A DNA stretch of 39,991 bases from Bodo saltans. Its lineage: Eukaryota; Euglenozoa; Kinetoplastea; Eubodonida; Bodonidae. The notes under the pieces were generated by a model that did no database searches, was not told the origin of the DNA, and saw only the letters and a program-made list of their open reading frames with translations. Of the stretch, positions 17,072-25,962 are shown in pieces. Positions within the stretch are counted from its first letter, which is position 1. Every line of letters begins with the position of its first letter. Location: assembly GCA_001460835.1 (NCBI GenBank), contig CYKH01001596.1:1684-41674 (forward strand), in the 5' to 3' direction. Both the position numbers and the translations under genes were made by a program.

Positions 17072-18655
17072 ATGAAATGGCGATTCAACAGTGAGAGTCA
17101 CCTTCAACGGCGAGAAACTCGAGTGCAGCAACTCAATTCGATTCGTAGCTTTGGCCCTTCGTCGGTGTCACGTTACATCGCCTTAAATCCACACCAACCT
17201 CCCACATGCCCAACCCACAATGGAGAAGAAGTCACCGTCACAGGACTCCCCTTGTTTCGTCGAGTTGACCAGAATGGCAACTACTTCCACAGCGTGAGTT
17301 CTCGGACTCGGGGTTGGAATGGGGAGTCGTTGAGTGCCACCAATGCACTGGCGTTTGCAGACGGCAGCATCGACGCTCCCCAGGAAGTGCCCCATGTGCC
17401 TTCAGACGACCCGCAGTTGTTGCTGCTAGAACACCAGGAGGCAATTTACAGGCAACTATTCCTTCCCGAGGTGGACACGTGGTTTACGTCTCTCGTTGAG
17501 GCTGCCTGGGATGAACGAGATCGACTTGTGCTTGCCTCTGCGGAGGGTGTCCAGCGGTATTGGATCGAGAAGGAAGAATGGAAGTGGCGAGATTCGCTAG
17601 AGTTGTTTCGCGACAAAGATGAAAAGCGACACCAACAGCTTATCGCTGCCCAGGAACTATCGACTGTCGAACTTGTCGCCCGGTCACACATTCATCAGGA
17701 GTACAGAGAAGCAGTTGAGCTACTGCTGTCTTGGAGCATTATAGAGTTCCAATGCGTCGTTTGCAATGAAGGAAACCGCTCACCACCGAAGGTTCCTACT
17801 GCTTCACCGAACACGTCAGAATCACCAGCTCGCGGATCGCTGGACGAGGGGATGAACGCGTTCCTTTTTGGGGCAGGGGAATCTTTACTTTTCGTCACCG
17901 ATGGAGAGTCATCCGCACGCCTTCACATTGAAGACGGCGAACAAGCACTGCGACGGTCGCTGCAAAACGTGATTGAGAGCTACGCGACGAGAACAGCGAC
18001 CCTCCGACGCCCTTATGGCTACGCTGCGCTCACTCTTGAAGAGGCTGAAACATGTCGCCGAAGGGTGATCGCCGGTGAATCAGCAGTTGTGCTCCTACAG
18101 GCTCTCAAAGTTCAAGAGACATTACGACGGCGTGAGATTGATTGGTGCGCTGAGAAACACGAACGGAAAGAGCTCGTATCACACGAGCGTGCTTCTTGGA
18201 TTTATTGCCGACGCGCTGAGTGTGACCGGCGTTTGCAAGAAGAGGCTGCAGAAGAAGTAGAGCTTCGTAAGTTTCGTCTGCAAGCACTTGAGCTCGACCA
18301 CCACCTATCCAACCAGCGAGAACTATTCGACCGCTCAGAGTGCGATGCACGCTTCGACATTGTTCGACGTGAGGCTCGAACGCTTCAGTTGCTTATCGAA
18401 GACGCCTTGGAGCATCAGCGTGAAGCACAGGTGCATCAAACACGCTACGAGCTGCGGCAGTGCACTGTTGTGTGGACTCCGGAGACCTACAGCGCCGTAT
18501 TCCTAAGAGAGACATCGTCTCGGGGAAATATGCTGCGTGACGAGCGAGAAGACTTCTTGAAGTTGAAGTCCAGTGAAGTATCCAGCTACCTACACACGCA
18601 CCGCAACGCAGCCATCAACCGCGAAGTTGCACAGCAGCTACAGTCCATGTACTAA
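17072..18655 (+). CDS. Hypothetical Arg/Glu-rich helical protein
   Basis: Protein of 527 residues. Residues 1-110 are mixed and contain no recognised domain. From about residue 130 to the end the sequence is highly charged and helical (for example WIEKEEWKWRDSLELF, then ERKELVSHERASWIYCRRAE), broken by an acidic/Ser-rich linker near 235-285. Aromatic residues appear at regular spacing within the helices, so the segments look like helical bundles rather than simple long coiled coils. No membrane span or signal. Kinetoplastids encode many such proteins in the flagellum and cytoskeleton, but nothing in the sequence proves that place. Confidence 0.78.
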   Translation: MKWRFNSESHLQRRETRVQQLNSIRSFGPSSVSRYIALNPHQPPTCPTHNGEEVTVTGLPLFRRVDQNGNYFHSVSSRTRGWNGESLSATNALAFADGSIDAPQEVPHVPSDDPQLLLLEHQEAIYRQLFLPEVDTWFTSLVEAAWDERDRLVLASAEGVQRYWIEKEEWKWRDSLELFRDKDEKRHQQLIAAQELSTVELVARSHIHQEYREAVELLLSWSIIEFQCVVCNEGNRSPPKVPTASPNTSESPARGSLDEGMNAFLFGAGESLLFVTDGESSARLHIEDGEQALRRSLQNVIESYATRTATLRRPYGYAALTLEEAETCRRRVIAGESAVVLLQALKVQETLRRREIDWCAEKHERKELVSHERASWIYCRRAECDRRLQEEAAEEVELRKFRLQALELDHHLSNQRELFDRSECDARFDIVRREARTLQLLIEDALEHQREAQVHQTRYELRQCTVVWTPETYSAVFLRETSSRGNMLRDEREDFLKLKSSEVSSYLHTHRNAAINREVAQQLQSMY

Positions 18656-18710
18656 TTGACGAAATTCATGATCCATCTATTTCCTCCGGTGATCATTGCT
18701 CGTGTTGACT

Positions 18711-18741
18711 CATTTCATTGTTTTTGTTTGCCTCGGTCAAG
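18711..18741 (+). promoter_or_regulatory. Predicted spliced-leader acceptor for the TBC-domain gene
   Basis: A T-rich tract is followed by AG at 18740-18741, ten bases before the ATG at 18752. An in-frame ATG at 18668 lies before the tract and is rejected as the start. Confidence 0.6.
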
Positions 18742-18751
18742 AACAATCAAC

Positions 18752-20533
18752 ATGAAGTGGTGCGACACACCATTATATCACGCTCTCAAGAGCCTTGATT
18801 TGAACCGGAGACTTGTCTCAGCGTCCCTTGACGGCAGCCTTGCTGAACCAGCAGTCGATGACAGTGATAGCACCACATTGCCAAATGGCATTGACGATCC
18901 CCATTATTTCTCTCGAAGCGTTTTATGGCGAATATTCTTGAGTGTGCTGACGGTGCCCTACACCGGCACCTCTATTGACAACGTTGTTGCGAGTTGGTGT
19001 CCCCGATTGTTTGCTCTTCGGGCTCAATACGCCAGTCAAAAGCAGCAGTTCCATCAGTGCTATCCTGAATTCGGGAACGTGGATGAAGTGGCCTCCACAA
19101 TGGAAGATATGGCACTGGCTGAGGTGGATGAAGTGCTCGTGACTCAAAATCGTCAAAGCCTGCGTGGAAGTGTCGGCCTTGCACGACTCATGCTAACAAT
19201 GTCCTGCGCAACGAACTCGAGACGGTCCTCTATCGGCAAGGGCAAGAGTCCTTTAGAGAGTTGCTCAGACCAAGTTGCCGAAGATATCATTTCCCTCGAT
19301 ATCAAGCGTACCTATCTCACCAACGATCCCGAAGTTCCCCACCACTCCCTATTCAATATTCTCACGGTTTGGCGATGGCTGCACCCTGTCATCGGATATC
19401 ATCAAGGCATGCACGAGATTGCGGGCATTTGCTTGCAGGTTCTATCGAGGGCCGCGGTGGCGATGCCCGACGACTGCCCGCCCGAAGTAGCTGAGTGTGC
19501 CAACGCCGCATTCCGTGAAGCAGATGCTTATTATTTATTCGACGGGATTATGAGCACTTTCGGACTTGCCGAGCTTTTCCACGCAACGACTGTTGTAGGG
19601 TCCCAGAACTTACGGACGAACGTTGGAAATTTCGGTGACGGTGGAAGTCTATCAGAGAGACCTGCAATGACGGCACTGGAAAGCGTGTGCGAGCACGTCG
19701 CGTTCCATATGCTGCGAGATCATTCCACAACTCTGTACCACCACTTAGCGAACACAAACATGTTTGACAAGCTGCTGGTCTTCTTGCCTCGGTGGATACG
19801 AAATATGTTTACGAGGGAGTTGACGATGCCCCAGCTGGTCATCGTATGGGATGGAGTATTTGGGGTCTTCTACAACGATGAGGTAAGGCGTGAGGATCGT
19901 CGGAGGCATCAAGGCAACGGGAGCACCGGAAGCAGCGGCAACATTGCTGCATTCCGCAGATCCACCACGATTCCCACGGTGTATGCAGGAACCGCTGGAT
20001 CCACACCGCAGCTAGATGAAGATGAAGATGCTGCACTTCACATTCCTTTCAGCAGGACAGCCCTCGGTGTAGTCGTCGCTCTCCTGCTGCATATCGAGGA
20101 TGACCTGTTGGAGCTTGATGACGATTTCTCGTTGCTGCGCCGCTTGACCAGCACTCCAATTGTAAGCCCGATGGTCGATGCTTCTTGGATAATGAACAAT
20201 GCAATGGCGATTGCCAACACGAGACCATTGGGTGTGATTCCAATCCATCGACGAAGAGAGTCCATTGCGACTGCTGAAAATGTTAGTCGTGCAGCTGCGT
20301 CCGCCTCGGCAACTCGACTCACCAAAGAAGAGCTGATGCTACAACAACGATCTGTTGCGTTGGTAGTTGAGAGAGTAACAAAGAGAATTGCAGATTGCAT
20401 GGAGGTGGACCTCGAGGACACAACATCATCTCGAGGAAACACTTCCGTGCGTCTCACAGAATCGAACGTCGCTGTGATTCGTGGGGCCCTGCGTGAGTTG
20501 CAATGTGTTGCGGATCGATTGTCCTTTTTGTAG
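18752..20533 (+). CDS. TBC-domain Rab GTPase-activating protein, TBC1D5-like
   Basis: Protein of 593 residues. The TBC domain spans about residues 40-460. Both catalytic fingers are present: ISLDIKR (IxxDxxR, Arg near 186) and YHQG (YxQG, Gln near 218), so it should speed GTP hydrolysis on a Rab. HHSLFNILTVWRWLHPVIGY, FREADAYYLFDGIMSTFG and MPQLVIVWDGVFG follow the order seen in TBC1D5, which acts on Rab7 with retromer at endosomes. A Ser/Gly-rich insertion of about 45 residues (near 388-435) interrupts the late part of the domain. The C-terminal 130 residues are helical and lack a known motif. The TBC1D5 subgroup is my reading of motif spacing and is less sure than the family. Confidence 0.87.
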   Translation: MKWCDTPLYHALKSLDLNRRLVSASLDGSLAEPAVDDSDSTTLPNGIDDPHYFSRSVLWRIFLSVLTVPYTGTSIDNVVASWCPRLFALRAQYASQKQQFHQCYPEFGNVDEVASTMEDMALAEVDEVLVTQNRQSLRGSVGLARLMLTMSCATNSRRSSIGKGKSPLESCSDQVAEDIISLDIKRTYLTNDPEVPHHSLFNILTVWRWLHPVIGYHQGMHEIAGICLQVLSRAAVAMPDDCPPEVAECANAAFREADAYYLFDGIMSTFGLAELFHATTVVGSQNLRTNVGNFGDGGSLSERPAMTALESVCEHVAFHMLRDHSTTLYHHLANTNMFDKLLVFLPRWIRNMFTRELTMPQLVIVWDGVFGVFYNDEVRREDRRRHQGNGSTGSSGNIAAFRRSTTIPTVYAGTAGSTPQLDEDEDAALHIPFSRTALGVVVALLLHIEDDLLELDDDFSLLRRLTSTPIVSPMVDASWIMNNAMAIANTRPLGVIPIHRRRESIATAENVSRAAASASATRLTKEELMLQQRSVALVVERVTKRIADCMEVDLEDTTSSRGNTSVRLTESNVAVIRGALRELQCVADRLSFL

Positions 20534-20672
20534 ATTTTGAGAAGCCATTTGCGAAGACTTCATATTCTCCACTCTGCAATCAGAACTTGCATCCCAATGT
20601 TGTTTCACATAGACAAATCTATTCAGATTTATTCACTGCACTAGAGCTTTGATACTAGAACGCAACTTGTAG

Positions 20673-20957
20673 ATGCGGCGCGGAACCGTCACCATTGTCG
20701 AACCTGAGGAGGCCGCTGCAATAGTAGCTGCTGACATGAAAGTGTCAGCATCGTCGACCGTAACACGGAGCTGTGCACAGGAGGCCATTGAACACCGTCA
20801 GCAGATGGTGGACTACAAACAAGAACTCCTTAATTTGAACAACCCGTCGTTTCAAATTCAACAGGAATTAGCGTCGATTGAAGCAGCGCGCGAGCGTATT
20901 GCTCAAATGAAAGAAGCTCGACGCCAGCGCGCCGAGAAGCTTCGCCAAGCACAGTAA
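20673..20957 (+). CDS. Small hypothetical coiled-coil protein
   Basis: Protein of 94 residues. The N-terminal 30 are mixed, and the rest is one charged helix (HRQQMVDYKQELLNLNN, then IQQELASIEAARERIAQMKE) with a heptad-like pattern, ending in a basic RRQRAEKLRQAQ tail. It sits as a separate unit between the TBC gene and another coiled-coil gene with normal spacing (139 and 129 bases). The ATG directly follows a TAG whose AG may be the splice acceptor, giving an essentially zero-length leader after the spliced leader. No family recognised. Confidence 0.68.
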   Translation: MRRGTVTIVEPEEAAAIVAADMKVSASSTVTRSCAQEAIEHRQQMVDYKQELLNLNNPSFQIQQELASIEAARERIAQMKEARRQRAEKLRQAQ

Positions 20958-21040
20958 TTGTACACAACATGAATGACATCACAAATAATATTCCAAGCGA
21001 ATGTGCGACAGAAGATTTTTGCCACACGCGATGACAATAT

Positions 21041-21080
21041 GTTCTTGTTTCATTTGATAAAAGATCTGTCATCGGCACAG
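21041..21080 (+). promoter_or_regulatory. Predicted spliced-leader acceptor for the second coiled-coil gene
   Basis: A T-rich stretch at 21041-21057 is followed by AGs at 21062-21063 and 21079-21080. From either, the first ATG is 21087. In-frame ATGs at 20973 and 21039 precede the tract and are rejected. Confidence 0.55.
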
Positions 21081-21086
21081 TTCATC

Positions 21087-22319
21087 ATGGCATCAGAAGA
21101 TGCAACAGCGTCGACGTTAAGGAAGCTTAGAAAGGCCGGCAAGCTCAACGGGACTGAGATTGATGATGAAACAGCTCGATCGCTCCTCAAGACGCCACCG
21201 TCAGCGGTGCTGTCACAGAGCGGGATGAAGATGAGCCCCATCACGCTGGATTCACATTCCCATGTGGACCGTCATCGTGCTGCTACTCGTGAAGAAACAC
21301 TTGCGGATGTAGTGCGTACAATGGAGAGCTGTTGCGAAGCTTTCCAATCTACCATCAACGACAACTCCAGAGTTGCCCGCGAACACATGGGACGCTCACT
21401 GCTTCAACTATTCGAGGACTCTGTGCGAGAGCGCCTTCCAGATGCTCTCCAAAAAGCTGGAAAGGTGGGAGGGGTGATAGGTTTCGGTGGCAGACCAACA
21501 GCTGTGGCGAAGCACCTCAGTGCGTCACGCCGTCCAATCGACCGAGGCCTTGATCGCCGCGACCACGGAAGCGATTTAGTCATACCTGACGTTCTCCGAG
21601 AAGCTATTGCGAACGACATTGTTGTCATTGTAGAGCATGAGCTCAAGCGTGTGTTGGGGAACATCGGCGGTGATCTTCAGCGAATTCTGACGTTGGTGTT
21701 CCAAATTAAAGACCGAGTTAGCGTGATTGAGGAAGACGTCATGCAGCGCCAAGTAGATGCCAACATGATGACAGAGCGCAATGAGTCGTTATCGTCGCAC
21801 GTTTCATCGTTGGAAGACGAGCTGCGAACGGTGCGAGAGCGCCTTCTTGAGAAAGACAGGCAGATGGACATTGTCCGCGAACAGCTCGCAAGAAGGAACG
21901 AGGCGTTAGATGACACTAGAGTCCGCTTTCGGAAAGAAGTGATGCGCTACAAAAACCGGAGCTACGAGCTTCAAAACGAAGTTGACAGCTTAGCGCGCAA
22001 GGCACGTGGTGGTGCCTCCAACGCCACTGGAGGCAACGCAGAACGAAAGCAAAGCGTAATGCCCAGCTTGGGCTCTGAACAACTCGATGACGACAGTCAG
22101 GCGGAAGTCTTTGCAGCGACTGAAACTGCAGTGAAGGAGGCCACACAGAAGCTCCAAGAGGATATGCGCCAGGTGGAACTTCGTCATATTCGCGAAAAGA
22201 AACTGCTGATCCAGGAAATGAATATGAAAATACTTGAACGTGACCAAGAAATATTGAAATGGAAAGACAAAGTACGACAAATGCAACGAGAGCTTCAGAT
22301 GACCGAAGATGAGATGTGA
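21087..22319 (+). CDS. Coiled-coil protein
   Basis: Protein of 410 residues. Residues 1-60 are polar with an SPITLDSHSH segment. About 70-215 is mixed helical and includes a glycine-rich loop (GKVGGVIGFGGR). From about 215 there is a long coiled coil (SSLEDELRTVRERLLEKD and on), interrupted near 310-345 by a Gly/Ala/Ser linker and resuming to the last residue (REKKLLIQEMNMKI, QMQRELQMTEDEM). The frame ends within helical sequence. No signal, span or enzyme motif. Likely a structural or scaffold protein of cytoskeleton or flagellum; this is inference from the fold class only. Confidence 0.78.
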   Translation: MASEDATASTLRKLRKAGKLNGTEIDDETARSLLKTPPSAVLSQSGMKMSPITLDSHSHVDRHRAATREETLADVVRTMESCCEAFQSTINDNSRVAREHMGRSLLQLFEDSVRERLPDALQKAGKVGGVIGFGGRPTAVAKHLSASRRPIDRGLDRRDHGSDLVIPDVLREAIANDIVVIVEHELKRVLGNIGGDLQRILTLVFQIKDRVSVIEEDVMQRQVDANMMTERNESLSSHVSSLEDELRTVRERLLEKDRQMDIVREQLARRNEALDDTRVRFRKEVMRYKNRSYELQNEVDSLARKARGGASNATGGNAERKQSVMPSLGSEQLDDDSQAEVFAATETAVKEATQKLQEDMRQVELRHIREKKLLIQEMNMKILERDQEILKWKDKVRQMQRELQMTEDEM

Positions 22320-22402
22320 GTCAATTTCCACTGTACACTTTTCTGTAGACTGATCCAAACTCAAGAATTGCGAAATAACTAAACATTGGTGAACATGTGC
22401 GC

Positions 22403-22451
22403 ACTGTCCTGTTCATGTTTACTCCTGAATTATGTTGCTTTGGATTGCAAG
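22403..22451 (+). promoter_or_regulatory. Predicted spliced-leader acceptor for the syntaxin gene
   Basis: There is no AG between about 22381 and 22450. The pyrimidine-rich stretch ends at AG 22450-22451, six bases before the ATG at 22458. A good alternative (TTTTCTGTAG ending near 22348) would leave three upstream ATGs in the leader. Confidence 0.55.
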
Positions 22452-22457
22452 GACACA

Positions 22458-23342
22458 ATGGTGGTGCAGCGTGATAGGTCATTAGAATTGCAACAGTACT
22501 TCGACTCCCTCCGGGGTCAGAGCAGCGCATCGCCTCCTACCATTGTTGAGGCTCCCGTAACAGTCCATCCTGATGTCAATGTGTTCAACGAATTTGCTCA
22601 AGCGTTTGCAAAGGAAATTGCTGCATTGTCCAGCAACATCATGAATTTAGCGAAGATCACCCAGCAACAGAGTGTTTTTGAAGAAGATTCCCAAGAAATC
22701 TCTGCTCTTACCACAGTTGTCAAAACACAACTTCAACGCCTCCACAACGATATGGACACCTTGGCGGGTCTGAAGGAGCATGCGATGCGTTCACAGCGTG
22801 GATCGTCGTTCTTTTCGTCGAACGCACAAAAGGAAGCCGAGCGCCATACTTCTGCCGTGGTGGACACGCTCAAGGGTCGCTTAGCAAACACAGGCCAACA
22901 ATTCAAATCAGTGCTTCAGTCTAGGAAGGACACACTAAAAGACACAGCGTTGCGCCGAAACCAGTTCACGTCTGACCGATCTACTACGTTTGAGTCCGCC
23001 TTGTTCCGTGACCAGCAGAATCATGAGCAGCAACAAATGTTGATGAATCCCTCGAACACGCAGTACTACCGACAAAGGGCAGACGCAGTTCGTGAAATCG
23101 AAGCAGCGGTCAACGAGGTGGGTGAGCTCTTTCATGATTTTACGAGGCTGGTCCATGAGCAGGATGAGCTTGTTGTGAGGATTGACTCGAATGTTGATGA
23201 TGCCCTTCACAATGTCCATGCGGGTAGCAACGAGTTGATGAGATACTTGGCCAGCCTGAGCTCCAACCGAGGACTCATCCTGAAGGTATTCGGGGTGCTG
23301 TTTGTGTTTCTCATTTTCTTTGGCTTTATCGTTGTGCGGTGA
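22458..23342 (+). CDS. Syntaxin-5-like Qa-SNARE
   Basis: Protein of 294 residues. The N-terminal Habc-like part shows the syntaxin-5/Sed5 signs: FNEFAQAFAKEIAALSSNI, then an SVFEEDSQEISALTTVVK segment equivalent to the family's LFDDKPVEIQELT. The SNARE helix covers about 210-268, with the zero-layer glutamine near 235 (HEQDELVVRIDSNVDDAL). A C-terminal membrane anchor (VFGVLFVFLIFFGFIVV) ends in a single Arg. Syntaxin 5 drives ER-Golgi and intra-Golgi fusion. The family call is strong; the syntaxin-5 subgroup is good but not certain (syntaxin 16/Tlg2 is the alternative). The frame opens at a TTG upstream, but 22458 is the first ATG after the splice AG. Confidence 0.87.
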   Translation: MVVQRDRSLELQQYFDSLRGQSSASPPTIVEAPVTVHPDVNVFNEFAQAFAKEIAALSSNIMNLAKITQQQSVFEEDSQEISALTTVVKTQLQRLHNDMDTLAGLKEHAMRSQRGSSFFSSNAQKEAERHTSAVVDTLKGRLANTGQQFKSVLQSRKDTLKDTALRRNQFTSDRSTTFESALFRDQQNHEQQQMLMNPSNTQYYRQRADAVREIEAAVNEVGELFHDFTRLVHEQDELVVRIDSNVDDALHNVHAGSNELMRYLASLSSNRGLILKVFGVLFVFLIFFGFIVVR

Positions 23343-23395
23343 CCAGAGTGCTTCTTGCTTCACATGAAAATTCTCTATTCACTGTACACGTGGTT

Positions 23396-23436
23396 TCATG
23401 CCCGTCTTTTAATGACTTTGTTGACCGCTTGGCAAG
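23396..23436 (+). promoter_or_regulatory. Predicted spliced-leader acceptor for the long coiled-coil gene
   Basis: A pyrimidine-rich tract is followed by the first AG at 23435-23436, twenty bases before the ATG at 23457. The apparent upstream reading frame translates the tract itself. Confidence 0.55.
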
Positions 23437-23456
23437 AATTGCAAAAGGAGGAGGTC

Positions 23457-25850
23457 ATGAGTAGAAGATCCCGCGGAGCGTCGGGGTCAGCCCTATCTGA
23501 GGATTCGATGGACCAAGAGTTGTCGTTTAGTGCGAGTGCGTCCGGCAAGAGCCCCAGTCCTACTGGGAAAGCACCCGCCAAGCAGCTTGCACAGTGGCCT
23601 AAAGCTGCACCTGCTCCTGTTCGGCCAAAAGCCGTCTCGTTTGATCGGCACAGTGACTCAGAGCTTTCCTTCACGGTGGAAGACGCGTCGACGAGTCATT
23701 CAGCATCGCCATTGATTCTTGTGGAGCAACAACACATTGTAGATTCTGAGCGCATGCAGCGTCATCGGCTTCGTGACGAGGAGGCAGCGTTGTGGCAGCA
23801 CACCGTTCGCGTAGGTGCCTCGAGCAAGCTGAGTGCTGAGGGCCTCGCCATGAGCAGAGAAGCAAAAATATTGAAGGAGTTGCCCCTTAGTGCCGGCGCA
23901 GCAGATGTTGCACCGCTCATGAAAAAGTATCTCAATGAGCTGAAGCATGTGCCTGAGACAACTGAGCTGGCGACATTGAAAAAAGAGCGCGAGACACTGG
24001 ACAAAAAGGTAGAACAGGAGAAACAGCGCGCCGATGCACTTGCTCGTGAGGCTGCCATCCGCAAATCGTACACCGACGAAGTTGTGAAAAATATTGAAGA
24101 GCAAGAGCGTGTCAATGTGGAAACGACTCACAACGCGCAGAAAGAAGCGAGAGCCCAGCATAGCTCACGAGTGACGGAAGTTGCTTCACAGTTTCGGCAA
24201 GACATGTCGCGCAATGAGCAGGAGCGACTTGACAAGCTGCGAGTGCGTCACGCATATGTTAAGCTCCACGGCAATTACGAGGCTCGCGTGGATCAAGGAG
24301 AATCGTTGCGACTGGAGAGACTTGCCGCAATTGCGCCCAAAGTTCAATCGCAACACTCAGTGGCTTTTGTTGATGCAGCCACTGGATTGAAAAAGAAGAT
24401 CCAAGAGAATGCTGAACGTCGTCGAGCGAAGGCCGTCGAGCTTGCAGAAAAACAAACACAGCTTCAGCAAGAACGTATCGAGGCGAGGAAGGAAATTCTT
24501 CATAGCCAGTTAGTCCTTGAGCGTGAGTTGGATGTCATGGATCGTCAGGTTCAAGAGGATGCTTGTCGCTCCTACAAGCAGGCTGCTAGCGAGCTCAATG
24601 AGGTCAAATTGGAACGCGAGAAAACAACTTTTTTGAATCGCATGACATGCAATGCAGATTTCAATGACGAAGTCGATGCTCTTCGCAACAAGCGGCTACA
24701 GGAGCGCAAATCGCTGTGGTCGGAGAAGCAAAGCCTAGCTGCAGACCGCCAGCGGGTTGCTGAGCATGCAGCGGCAGCAGAAAAACAAAACAAAGCAAAA
24801 CTTCGAATTATTGACCGGCTGATGGCTGAGGAGGCCATCCTCGTCAACGATGCTACCCGGCGACTTCACAACAGAAACATGGCAGAGCGCCGCCGAGATG
24901 AGAAGACACTGCTCTTGGAAGCGGAGAATCTTAGCAAGCACAAAGTCCTGGAAGAAATTTACAGCCACCGCCAGCACACAACATCGCCCACCAACCCGCA
25001 CCTTCCGTCGATATCCGTGACGCCATCAGGCTCGCCACAGCGGGGCCACGAGAGGCTCCAGTGCTACGCTGTGGTGGAAGACGAAGAGCAGCAACGTGTA
25101 AAGTTTCTTAAACGGTTCTTCCCCGAGAAGACTCGTGTCTTGCCACTGGACTCGAAAGTAAATAAGTCGCTGGCGTTCGCATCGCGAGAAACCCTAAAAT
25201 CACTGAAAACATCCAACCCACGCCTTGCCGAGCTTGCTTCACGATTGGCAGAACTTGAGTCGGCAGATGCTGTGCAGAAGAATGAAATGTCTATAGAGGA
25301 GCGTCATCAAACACGGACAAGGCTGACAAAGCGCACCGCTGCCCAAGATGCACGCCGCGTGGTGCACGACGGCTACGATGCGCCTCCAACAATTCACGAT
25401 GGTGTTCCAAAACAACACGGTGTTAGCAGCCGACTGTACCCGAAAGCACTTCATTCAGCCGCGCCTCAAGTACAACAAAAAATGGTCAATGATGACGCTG
25501 CTGAGGAGGAAATAAAACATTTTGTAACGAGGTTCTACTCGGAGCCCATCCGTCGTCAGGAACAAGCGATGGCAACTGCACATTCACGAACAAAAGCGCA
25601 TATTGCAACAACGCCACCACTGCGAATGACCGACAAGGAACTTGCTAATGTGAAAGACCGATTGTATTATACTGGAATTAGACATCTAAGCCCAGTGCTC
25701 GAGCGACGGATGGACGAGAGAGAGCATCGGCGAGAAACATCAGCGCAACATCGAATTACGAACGAAGACGCGATCGAGCGCTTTTACACATCTGCAGTGA
25801 AGAGCGAGCGCGAATCTCTGCAAAAGCTGGATGAAAAGTATTTGAGCTAG
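23457..25850 (+). CDS. Long coiled-coil protein with disordered N-terminus
   Basis: Protein of 797 residues. Residues 1-90 are Ser/Pro/Ala-rich and probably disordered (SFSASASGKSPSPTGKAPAK). About 165-510 is an almost continuous charged coiled coil (LKKERETLDKKVEQEKQRAD, ERRRAKAVELAEKQTQLQQE). A Ser/Pro/Thr linker near 515-535 is followed by shorter helical stretches, and the C-terminus (RFYTSAVKSERESLQKLDEK) is again helical. No motor, kinase or membrane segment. Typical of axonemal or cytoskeletal proteins, but no orthologue is recognised. Confidence 0.8.
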   Translation: MSRRSRGASGSALSEDSMDQELSFSASASGKSPSPTGKAPAKQLAQWPKAAPAPVRPKAVSFDRHSDSELSFTVEDASTSHSASPLILVEQQHIVDSERMQRHRLRDEEAALWQHTVRVGASSKLSAEGLAMSREAKILKELPLSAGAADVAPLMKKYLNELKHVPETTELATLKKERETLDKKVEQEKQRADALAREAAIRKSYTDEVVKNIEEQERVNVETTHNAQKEARAQHSSRVTEVASQFRQDMSRNEQERLDKLRVRHAYVKLHGNYEARVDQGESLRLERLAAIAPKVQSQHSVAFVDAATGLKKKIQENAERRRAKAVELAEKQTQLQQERIEARKEILHSQLVLERELDVMDRQVQEDACRSYKQAASELNEVKLEREKTTFLNRMTCNADFNDEVDALRNKRLQERKSLWSEKQSLAADRQRVAEHAAAAEKQNKAKLRIIDRLMAEEAILVNDATRRLHNRNMAERRRDEKTLLLEAENLSKHKVLEEIYSHRQHTTSPTNPHLPSISVTPSGSPQRGHERLQCYAVVEDEEQQRVKFLKRFFPEKTRVLPLDSKVNKSLAFASRETLKSLKTSNPRLAELASRLAELESADAVQKNEMSIEERHQTRTRLTKRTAAQDARRVVHDGYDAPPTIHDGVPKQHGVSSRLYPKALHSAAPQVQQKMVNDDAAEEEIKHFVTRFYSEPIRRQEQAMATAHSRTKAHIATTPPLRMTDKELANVKDRLYYTGIRHLSPVLERRMDEREHRRETSAQHRITNEDAIERFYTSAVKSERESLQKLDEKYLS

Positions 25851-25962
25851 CAGCGAAGTGTAGAAATTGTACAGTGAATTGAACACAACATTCTGCTTGG
25901 CTTTAAGCGGCACACCTCCGAGACTTGTATTGCCACTCTCAACGACTGTTAACCACCTAGAG

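Noticed and set aside
22316-22348. GTGAGT at the end of the coiled-coil gene and TTTTCTGTAG shortly after, looking like a cis-intron
   Set aside because: It would be only about 33 bases, and cis-introns are very rare in kinetoplastids; the downstream AG is better explained as a trans-splice acceptor candidate.
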